NCBI RefSeq assembly: GCF_900323885.1 | Contig: NZ_OOHJ01000023.1 | Coordinates: forward strand, 434,001 to 498,000 | Direction of reading: 5' to 3' | DNA length: 64,000 bases | Source: [Actinomadura] parvosata subsp. kistnae | GTDB lineage: Bacteria > Actinomycetota > Actinomycetes > Streptosporangiales > Streptosporangiaceae | Shown: positions 53,101-59,116 of the stretch, piece by piece | How the letters are laid out: each line of letters starts with the position of its first letter | Numbering within the stretch: position 1 is the first letter of the stretch | Notes under the pieces: generated by a model | Database searches by the model: none | What the model was told of the DNA's origin: nothing | Seen by the model: the letters and a program-made list of their open reading frames with translations, nothing else | Made by a program: the position numbers and the translations under genes

Positions 53101-54145
53101 GTTCACCCGCGACTTCGCCGCCTACAGAAGGGCCTACGACCGGGCGGTCGCGCGCGGCCTCGCGGGCGAGGAGGTGATCCCCTACTTGTACGAGAACGCC
53201 ACCGCCTCCCTGGGAGCGCGCGACGGCGGGCGCGGCTTCGGCCTCGAGATCGAGTACGACCTGCCGGGCGGCGTCATGACCGACCGGGCGCTGGCCATTC
53301 CCCGCGCCCTGCACGACGCCGGCCTGACGGCCGACGCCTCCGCGCACGCCTACCACACCTCCAGGGACAGGGGCTACCGCTCCGGCCCGCCCGGCGGGCG
53401 CGGCCTGTGGCTGCTGGAGAAGGACGGCACCGTCCTGGGGGAGCTGGTCTCGCCCATCCTGTACGACGAGCCGGAGACGTGGGAGAACCTCCGCCTGGCC
53501 TGCGAGATCATCCGGGCACACGGCGGCGTCGCGAGCGTCAGGACGGGCGGGCACATCCACGTGAGCACGCACGACTACGACCACATCGTGGCGAACTACA
53601 CCAGCGTGCTGGACTACGCGGGCCGGCACACCGACACGCTCTACCGGCTCGGGCACAATCCGGAGCAGGAGGGCCACCGGGGGCAGAAGTGGTGCCGCCC
53701 CCACCCGCCGCCGTCCACGGGCTACAGCTCGATCGCGCAGGTGACCGGTGTGCACGGGCGCGAGTCGGCGGTGAACACCTTCGGCGTGGCGGGGCGGCCG
53801 ACGGACCACATCGAGTTCCGGATGTGGGACGGCTCGCTCGATCCCGCCGTGATCCAGTCGCAGGTGAAGGTGTCGCTCGCGCTGGTCGAGGCGGCGTTCC
53901 GCAACGCGATCCTGGACCTGCCGCCGAACGACGGCCGGCACGACGCCCTGGGCGCCCACGCCGGGCTGCGTCCTTTCGGTTCGGCGGCGGACGCCACGCC
54001 GGAGGGCAGCCTGTCCTTCAGGCGGCTGATGGACGAGCTCTTCTGGCGCGCCGCCGACAAGGAGCAGCTCACCGCCCTGTACGCGATCACGCGCTGGGCC
54101 GATCCGCAGGAGGACGAGTCACCGGACGGGACACCGGCCCCATGA
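50153..54145 (+). CDS. WXG-like headed giant protein with C-terminal amidoligase domain
   Basis: A 1330-residue modular protein. Head: helical WXG-like domain with W66-K-G (GVWKGAAKETFEQVF). Membrane part: MIYASLALLGAMIVRLLVWI (about 121-142) and Gly-rich helices to about 310. Linker: Pro/Gly/Ser-rich, about 323-470. Middle: helical, with two copies of a roughly 94-residue unit (DPRLWDGLLVADNYNL near 694, DPYLWDGLRLATEYGL near 788). Tail: amidoligase-type domain from about 1020 with FGLEIEYDL (1029 on), GGHIHVS (1132 on) and HIEFRMWDGSLDP (E1221), matching the ExE, H-x-H and E-x-R-x-x-D sites of the glutamine-synthetase-like fold. The layout is that of a contact-dependent or type VII effector. 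I infer ATP-dependent amide-bond formation on a peptide or protein. Confidence 0.85.
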   Translation: MGLDLSRVPEVVRPIAQPLTGGALPEADVAGIIAEARTMEELADTLAEIRADDAGAVMRLLRDGVWKGAAKETFEQVFAALSGNDDRPGSPQALLDLLEQALREEARSLREHGVRMQHTEWMIYASLALLGAMIVRLLVWIYVNGPAVLGLIQHHTLLTRVSIQTLKRLVLIDMLRFGGIMGGLDLGVQVAQQLWGVREAGDFDYASLAMSAGSGALTGALFAGANAGLSRLLSREMVYVASKTELAVRDKVVALGQSMYGQALLGGVTGTAGAVPGLALSGQLDAAHLGYTFLSGVAGGLDVPASARVSYRPLPDAAELGGRPGGSPPGPHDGTTLARHGQDPPHDGGIGSVGDRSPSPAGETGSGTLPPPRGETIVGEVVRRRDTPLPPSPTHVAGGSVERPASGPAVAERGPVHVPPDRGTHPVPDQQASTTARPHPGQSEPPPVPAARPAPGDRLSDGYAPIADPRPRNFAEAAAIVHRWTPGDGAQNRIEQLLNGRHTDDGPPDPQLLEHGRHIMRGLPVQDRSDATAATLATMSTSLRAENATRAVDDLATQLFGARRDIDALVDLYREAQSQGMAPEAARGRAEVADVLARTMAADRHRWLGHLHRAVLPTTTAGDARAAGIIVEAMGPLVTASTVSAFTRPLMQSAGVQTVGQLLPLVRSAHDHGFLPAATTGEHAFQEAMRSFRETDPRLWDGLLVADNYNLTGLGDDGTRLLASLNDIVRHPETGMGRRVVLPLERLATEVGQAGSVEQLLRLAGDAPGSAHAAGVRELIELLTAHRSRDPYLWDGLRLATEYGLPRTADAEARALARLAEITAAESPSRIWVFDPLRRLADQAGLGHSVEELARRTAEAGRSGLDLFGPIDRQQVLDALAPSRAVGETPAPRVDGSSTPNGWGSPRSLHDLSPSAVREAREAASAHHAQAQREHHQNRSRLRRALAPAFGTDPRIIAERRMIASLEARARAWQRWPDAPEVSFTRDFAAYRRAYDRAVARGLAGEEVIPYLYENATASLGARDGGRGFGLEIEYDLPGGVMTDRALAIPRALHDAGLTADASAHAYHTSRDRGYRSGPPGGRGLWLLEKDGTVLGELVSPILYDEPETWENLRLACEIIRAHGGVASVRTGGHIHVSTHDYDHIVANYTSVLDYAGRHTDTLYRLGHNPEQEGHRGQKWCRPHPPPSTGYSSIAQVTGVHGRESAVNTFGVAGRPTDHIEFRMWDGSLDPAVIQSQVKVSLALVEAAFRNAILDLPPNDGRHDALGAHAGLRPFGSAADATPEGSLSFRRLMDELFWRAADKEQLTALYAITRWADPQEDESPDGTPAP

Positions 54146-54654
54146 CCGTGATCATTCGCAACGTCCCGGAGGCCGAGGCGCCGCCCCCGGCACCGGTGAA
54201 CGCGGCGGGCCGTCCCTACCGCTACGAGATGATCCACGCGGGCGGCGCCCTGCGCGGCTACGCCGACGAGCCGTCCGAGCTCGTCGGCATGCTCGTGCCC
54301 GGCTACCCCGGCCTCGCCACCGCCGCCGAACGGGCGGCGGCGCGGCTGGAGCTCGCCCTGGACGTCCAGGTCAGGCTGCAGGCCCGGCTCGCGGCCGGCC
54401 GGCTCGAGGCATGCGCCGAGGCGGAACGCGCGGTGCTGCTCGGCGGCCGCCACGAGCCCCCGGCCCCGGCCAGCTGGACGGCCCCGGTCCCGCTCGTCCT
54501 GGTCGCCTCCTTCTACGCGCCCGACGGGGCGCTGCCGAGACCGTCCGGCCCTGCGGAGCTGCAGGTCTGGCTCGACCCGGCCGACGACTGGACCCTGCTG
54601 ACCACTTTGCACACGGCCGGCGTGATCACCGTGGGCGCCCGCGACACGACCTGA
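54142..54654 (+). CDS. Unknown 170-residue partner of the amidoligase protein
   Basis: A 170-residue soluble protein overlapping the amidoligase gene by 4 bp (ATGA), so almost certainly its partner. Visible: a Pro-rich start, YRYEMIHAGGALRGYADEPS, ELVGMLVPGYPGLATAAERA, a long helix VQVRLQARLAAGRLEACAEA, and a beta-strand end VPLVLVASFYAPDG / LQVWLDPADDWTLLTTLHTA. I do not recognise the family. By position it may be an immunity factor, a chaperone or a substrate of the amidoligase. Confidence 0.75.
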   Translation: MTVIIRNVPEAEAPPPAPVNAAGRPYRYEMIHAGGALRGYADEPSELVGMLVPGYPGLATAAERAAARLELALDVQVRLQARLAAGRLEACAEAERAVLLGGRHEPPAPASWTAPVPLVLVASFYAPDGALPRPSGPAELQVWLDPADDWTLLTTLHTAGVITVGARDTT

Positions 54655-54666
54655 TCGCACACACAA

Positions 54667-54728
54667 GCCCCGTATGAGCTGCTACCGGGGCGGGCACGTC
54701 CCTCCGTGCACCTGGAGGTAACGTGCCC
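54667..54728 (+). promoter_or_regulatory. Structured leader of the fluoride-channel operon (SD and start sequestered)
   Basis: Hairpin 1: GCCCCG (54667-54672) with CGGGGC (54686-54691). Hairpin 2: GGGCACGT (54692-54699) pairs with ACGTGCCC (54721-54728), and inside it CCTCC (54701-54705) pairs with GGAGG (54714-54718). Thus the ribosome site GGAGG and the GTG start (54723-54725) are both base-paired. This fits a translation-control switch. I do not find the known crcB fluoride-aptamer consensus. Confidence 0.7.
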
Positions 54729-55199
54729 GATATGACTGATCGTCCCATCGATCCGGACGTCGATCTCCACGTGCCGGCCCAGCGGGCCGAGCTGCACTGG
54801 CCGGTGCCGGCCGCGATCGCGGCCGGCGGCGCGCTCGGCGCGCTGGCCCGCCACGCCGCGCAGACGGCGCTGCCGGTCGAGGTCGGCGGGTTCCCGTGGG
54901 CGACGTTCCTGGTCAACGTGTCCGGATGTCTGCTCATCGGGGTGCTCATGGTGACGATCACCGAGGTGCGGCGGGCACATCGGCTGGTCCGGCCGTTCCT
55001 CGGGGTGGGGGTGCTGGGCGGCTACACGACGTTCTCGACGTACGTGGTGGACGTGCAGCGGGCGGTCGCGGCCGGCGCGCCGGTGACGGGGCTGGTCTAC
55101 CTGGCCGCCACCATGCTGGCGGCGCTCGCGGCCGTGGCGGCGGGCATGTGGCTGACCCGGCGCGTCGCCGGCGTCAGGGCGGGGGCGGGCGCGCGATGA
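54723..55199 (+). CDS. crcB: Fluoride channel subunit FluC/CrcB (first of pair)
   Basis: A 158-residue four-helix Fluc protein that exports fluoride. After a 25-residue hydrophilic start come [36 protein letters not shown] and [20 protein letters not shown], which carries the GxTTFSTF-type pore motif, then a last helix. GTG 54723 has GGAGG 4 nt upstream; ATG 54732 is an alternative. The stop overlaps the next start (ATGA). Actinobacteria often have two paralogues that form a heterodimer. Confidence 0.95.
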   Translation: MPDMTDRPIDPDVDLHVPAQRAELHWPVPAAIAAGGALGALARHAAQTALPVEVGGFPWATFLVNVSGCLLIGVLMVTITEVRRAHRLVRPFLGVGVLGGYTTFSTYVVDVQRAVAAGAPVTGLVYLAATMLAALAAVAAGMWLTRRVAGVRAGAGAR

Positions 55200-55552
55200 C
55201 GGTGCTGCTCATCGTGCTGGGCGCGGCGGTCGGGGCGCCGCTGCGCTACCTGGCCGACCGGGCCGTGCAGGCGCGCCACGACACCGTCTTCCCCTGGGGG
55301 ACGCTGACGGTCAACGTCGCGGGGTCGGCGCTGCTCGGGTTCCTGGCCGCGCTGCCGGCGCAGGGCCCGGTGATGGCGCTGGCGGGCACGGGGTTCTGCG
55401 GGGCGCTGACGACGTACTCGACGCTGGGCTACGAGACGGTGCGGCTGGCGGAGGAGGGAGCCCGCTTCCACGCGGTGGCCAACGCGGTGGCCAGCGTCGT
55501 GGCCGGGCTCGGCGCGGCCTACTGCGGGGCGGCGCTGGCGCAGGCGCTCTGA
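55196..55552 (+). CDS. crcB: Fluoride channel subunit FluC/CrcB (second of pair)
   Basis: A 118-residue four-helix Fluc protein: [37 protein letters not shown] and [20 protein letters not shown], the pore motif with T-T-Y-S-T. ATG 55196 is within the preceding stop, so the two subunits are co-translated and probably pair in an antiparallel dimer. Confidence 0.95.
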   Translation: MTVLLIVLGAAVGAPLRYLADRAVQARHDTVFPWGTLTVNVAGSALLGFLAALPAQGPVMALAGTGFCGALTTYSTLGYETVRLAEEGARFHAVANAVASVVAGLGAAYCGAALAQAL

Positions 55553-55661
55553 GCCCCGCCCGCTGGAACGGCGGGGCACCTGATGGAACGGGATGGCACG
55601 CCTCCAGGGAAAACGGGGGCGGCACGGCCGGTCGCCGGTATCCACCAGGGAGGACACGACG

Positions 55662-56720
55662 ATGAACGAAGAACGCCTCATGGAGTTCCTCGGCAGGTTC
55701 GTCAGCGACGTCGGCGCCACCATCACCGCGGGCGGCGTCGTCATCGGCGACCGGCTCGGCCTCTACCAGGCACTCGCCGACCGGCCGCACCTGCCGGACG
55801 AGCTGGCCGGGCGCACCGGCACGGCGCCGCGCTACGTCGAGGAGTGGCTGCGCGGCCAGGCGGCCGGCGGTTACGTCGAGTACGACGCCGCGACCGGCCG
55901 CTACTTCCTGACCGAGGAGCAGGCGTACGCGCTGACCGACCCGGACGGCCCCGTGCTCGGCGGCTTCCAGCTCGCGCTCGGCGCGCTGAAGGCGGAGCCG
56001 CGGATCACCGAGGCGTTCCGCACCGGCAAGGGGTTCGGCTGGCACGAGCACGACGGGGACGTCTTCGCCGGCTGCGAGCGCTTCTTCCGCTTCGGCTACA
56101 CCCACAGCCTCGTCGGCGAGTGGCTGCCCGCGCTCGACGGCGTCGAAGGCGCGCTGCGCTCCGGCATCAGGGTCGCCGACGTCGGGTGCGGGCACGGCGC
56201 CTCCACCACGATCATGGCGCAGGCGTTCCCGGCCTCGGCGTTCGTCGGCTGGGACTACCACGGCGCGTCCGTGGGGGAGGCCCGCCGGCGGGCCGAGGCG
56301 CTCGGGCTGGCCGGGCGGGCGGAGTTCCGGGTGGGCAGCGGGCAGACGTTCGACGGCGGGCCGTACGACCTGGTGACCACGTTCGACGCGCTGCACGACA
56401 TGGGCGACCCGCTCGGCGCCGCCCGCCGGGTGCGCGAGCAGTTGAGCGACGACGGCACCTGGATGATCGTGGAGCCGGCGGCGGGCTCGTCGCTGAGCGA
56501 GAACCTCAACCCGGTGGGCCGCGCCTACTACGGCTTCTCGGCGTTCCTGTGCGTGCCGAACGCGCTGTCGCAGGAGGGCGGCTACGCGCTGGGCGCGCAG
56601 GCGGGCGAGGAGCCGGTGCGGCGGCTGGCGGCCGAGGCCGGGTTCGGCCGGTTCCGGCGGGTGGCGCAGACCCCGTTCAACATCGTCTACGAGGCACGCC
56701 CCGGAGGAGTTACCGTGTAA
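55662..56720 (+). CDS. Class I SAM-dependent methyltransferase with winged-helix dimer domain
   Basis: A 352-residue methyltransferase. The N-terminal helical/winged part (LGLYQALADRPHLPDELAGR, YVEEWLRGQAAGGYVEYDAA) resembles O-methyltransferase dimerisation domains. The catalytic part has motif I VADVGCGHGASTTIMAQAFP, FVGWDYHGASVGEARRRAEA, and YDLVTTFDALHDMGDPLGAA. GGGAGG lies upstream of ATG 55662; an in-frame extension to 55593 lacks support. Acceptor unknown; a small molecule is likely. Confidence 0.92.
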   Translation: MNEERLMEFLGRFVSDVGATITAGGVVIGDRLGLYQALADRPHLPDELAGRTGTAPRYVEEWLRGQAAGGYVEYDAATGRYFLTEEQAYALTDPDGPVLGGFQLALGALKAEPRITEAFRTGKGFGWHEHDGDVFAGCERFFRFGYTHSLVGEWLPALDGVEGALRSGIRVADVGCGHGASTTIMAQAFPASAFVGWDYHGASVGEARRRAEALGLAGRAEFRVGSGQTFDGGPYDLVTTFDALHDMGDPLGAARRVREQLSDDGTWMIVEPAAGSSLSENLNPVGRAYYGFSAFLCVPNALSQEGGYALGAQAGEEPVRRLAAEAGFGRFRRVAQTPFNIVYEARPGGVTV

Positions 56721-56744
56721 GCAGGTAATCATCTGGAGGCTTCC

Positions 56745-57658
56745 ATGGCGGACCCCCTCGACGCCTACTCCCAAGTCGTGACCTCCGTGGCGGCCGAGCT
56801 GCTGCCCAAGGTGGCTGGCGTGCGGACCCGCCAGGGCAGCGGGTCCGCCGTCGTGTTCACCGCCGACGGGTTCCTGCTGACCAACGCGCACGTGGTCGGC
56901 TCCGCCCGCTCCGGCACCGTGTCGTTCGCCGACGGCTCCTCCGGCGAGTTCGAGGTGGTCGGGCGGGACCCGCTGTCGGACCTGGCGGTGATCAGGGCGC
57001 AGGCGGCCACGCCCCGCCCGCCGAGCTGGGCGAGAGCGACGCTCTCGTGGTGGGGCAGCTCGTCGTCGCCGTCGGCAACCCGCTCGGACTCACCGGGTCG
57101 GTGACCGCCGGCGTGGTGTCCGGCCTCGGGCGGTCGCTGCCCGCGCGCAGCGGCGCCGGCATGCGGCTGATCGAGGACGTCATCCAGACCGACGCCGCGC
57201 TCAACCCCGGCAACTCCGGCGGCGCCCTGGCCGACTCCCGGGCGCGGGTCGTCGGCATCAACACGGCGGTCGCCGGCATCGGCGTGGGGCTGGCCGTGCC
57301 GGTGAACGGCACGACCCGCTCCATCATCGCGGCCCTGATCAGGGACGGCCGGGTCCGCCGGGCGTTCCTCGGCCTGGTGACCTCGCCGGCGCCGCTGCCC
57401 GAGGAGCTGCGGCGGCGCACCGGGCAGAGCGCGGCGCTGCGCGTGGTCGAGGTGGTGCCGGGGTCGCCGGCGTACCGGGCCGGGCTGCGGGCCGGCGACC
57501 TGGTGCTGAGCGCCGGGCGTACCCCGGTCGGTGACGCGCAGAGCCTGCAGCGGCTGATGTTCGCCGAGGCGATCGGGCGGCCGCTGCCGATCACCGTCTA
57601 CCGCAACGGCGCCCTGGTCGACGTCATCGCCGAGCCGGTCGAGCTGACCGGCGTGTGA
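56745..57658 (+). pseudogene. HtrA/DegP-like serine protease with PDZ, single-base frameshift
   Basis: Two frames form one trypsin-like protease with PDZ. Frame 1 from ATG 56745 (GGAGG upstream) gives LLTNAHVVGSARSGTVSF (catalytic H) and GRDPLSDLAVIRAQAATP (catalytic D). Frame 2 then gives AELGESDALVVGQLVVAVGN, TDAALNPGNSGGALADSRA (catalytic S) and a PDZ domain (SPAYRAGLRAGDLVLSAG). One extra C in the C run at 57012-57015 would join them into about 304 residues. No signal peptide or membrane helix, unlike most HtrA. All triad residues are intact, so a sequencing error or recent mutation is likely. Confidence 0.88.
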
Positions 57659-58951
57659 TCACGGGCAAGGGGGCGGCAGCTCGGGCGAGGTGGCCGGGCG
57701 GGAACGGGCCTCGCGCCGGGCCAGCAGGTCGGCCAGCAGCGCGTCCCACTTCTCGCCGATGACGTCCACGTCGTACGTGCGGGCCGTCTCCAGCGCCCGC
57801 GCGGCCAGGCCGCGGCGCAGCGGCTCGTCCTCGATGACCCGGATGATCGCCTCGGCGAGGTTGGCGTTGGTCCGCGGCTTGACCAGCAGCCCGTCCACCT
57901 CGTGCGTGATCATCTCCTTGGGCCCGTGCGGGCTGTTGAAGCTGACGATGGCCAGCCCCTTGGCCATGGCCTCCAGGATCGTCATGGGGAAGCCCTCATG
58001 CCGCGAGCTGAGCACGTAGATCGACGCCTTCTCCAGCTCGGCCCCCACGTCGCTGGTCGGCCCCGGCAGCTCGACCTTGCCCTCCAGGCCCGCCTCGGCG
58101 ATCTGCTGGCGCAGGTTGGCCTCCTGCGGCCCGGCGCCGTAGATGCGCAGCGTCCAGTCGGGGTGGGCGGCGGCGACCGTCTCCCAGGCGGTGATCAGCC
58201 GGTGGAAGCCCTTGATGCGGGTCATCCGGCCGACCGCCACGGCCACCTTGGAGTCGAGCTTGGAGACGTCGCCCGACATCGGCGGCACCGCGTTCGGGAT
58301 GCGCGTCAGCTTGCGCGGCTTCTTCGGCAGCGTCTCGCGGTAGTCCTTCAGGTCGGCCTTGGTGAGCGTGACCAGGGCGTCGAGGCGGCGGTAGCGCCAC
58401 TTGATCAGCTCCTGGACCGGCTCGGGCTGGGTGCGCAGGGCCACGTGCTCCTGCCCGATCGTGATCACGCCGGGCTGCGCTAACTGCGCCATCGCCAGGT
58501 TCAGGCCCGGCCGGGTGGCCATCAGCACGCCGGTGTCCAGGGAGCGGATGTAGCGGGCCAGCTTGAAGTCGGTCCACAGGTTGAAGCGGTGGTAGGCGTT
58601 CTCCTCCTTGGGGATCAGCTTGCTCGGCATCTTCGACAACATCGCGCGCAGCGGGTCGTGGCCCGGGTCGAGCCGGTCGTCCAGGAAGCGGAACTTCACG
58701 CGCGGGTCAATCGGGAAGAACGGCTCCTCCGCCTCCTTCAAGATGGAGACGATCTCCACGTCATGGTGCTCGGCCAGGTAACTGGCCAGGTTGAACACGG
58801 TCCTGATCGTGCCGCCCATGCCGTAGGCGTGCAGCAGCAGGATGCGGACCTGCCGGGTCGAGGGCGGCGGCGCGCTGCTCGCCTTGCGCCTGTTGTATCC
58901 CCGGTACAGCCGTCGCATCGCCGACTTGCCCTTGCGTGCCAGTGCGCGCAC
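57659..58951 (-). CDS. Glycosyltransferase family 4
   Basis: A GT-B retaining glycosyltransferase of about 430 residues. N-terminal domain: RILLLHAYGMGGTIRTVFNL (sugar-acceptor side). C-terminal domain: VAVAVGRMTRIKGFHRLITA (K of the nucleotide site), LRIYGAGPQEANLRQQI and the E-x7-E motif EGFPMTILEAMAKGLAIVS. GTG 58951 is preferred since AGGGGG lies 9 nt upstream; GTG 58993 gives 14 more residues. Similar enzymes build cell-surface polysaccharide or teichoic-acid-like glycans. It meets the protease gene tail to tail without a gap. Confidence 0.9.
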   Translation of the reverse strand: MRALARKGKSAMRRLYRGYNRRKASSAPPPSTRQVRILLLHAYGMGGTIRTVFNLASYLAEHHDVEIVSILKEAEEPFFPIDPRVKFRFLDDRLDPGHDPLRAMLSKMPSKLIPKEENAYHRFNLWTDFKLARYIRSLDTGVLMATRPGLNLAMAQLAQPGVITIGQEHVALRTQPEPVQELIKWRYRRLDALVTLTKADLKDYRETLPKKPRKLTRIPNAVPPMSGDVSKLDSKVAVAVGRMTRIKGFHRLITAWETVAAAHPDWTLRIYGAGPQEANLRQQIAEAGLEGKVELPGPTSDVGAELEKASIYVLSSRHEGFPMTILEAMAKGLAIVSFNSPHGPKEMITHEVDGLLVKPRTNANLAEAIIRVIEDEPLRRGLAARALETARTYDVDVIGEKWDALLADLLARREARSRPATSPELPPPCP

Positions 58952-58997
58952 CTGACAGATCCCCCTCAGTAGCGGAAGCAGTCTTCTCAACACACGT

Positions 58998-59032
58998 GGC
59001 CGGTGGTGAGAACGGTTACCTCACCACCGGCC
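58998..59032. terminator. 13-bp-stem hairpin between tricorn protease and GT4 genes
   Basis: GGCCGGTGGTGAG (58998-59010) and CTCACCACCGGCC (59020-59032) pair perfectly around a 9-nt loop. It lies downstream of the tricorn gene on the minus strand and before the GT4 start. There is no U-tract, as is common for actinobacterial terminators. A smaller dyad GTGCAT/ATGCAC (59054-59079) precedes it. Confidence 0.7.
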
Positions 59033-59116
59033 CATTGTCTTTCCGTCGGCGGAGTGCATGTTGTTCATCCCCGATGCACTATCCCCACCTATGATCTTTA
59101 GACGCCGGAAAGGTGA

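Noticed and set aside
51350-53959. An 869-residue open frame on the minus strand under the amidoligase gene
   Set aside because: Antisense shadow; no ribosome site, no domain, and the plus strand carries clear motifs.
54655-54728. Canonical crcB fluoride riboswitch
   Set aside because: The conserved aptamer segment (GAUGG-type core with pseudoknot partner) is not found; only the sequestering hairpins are supported.
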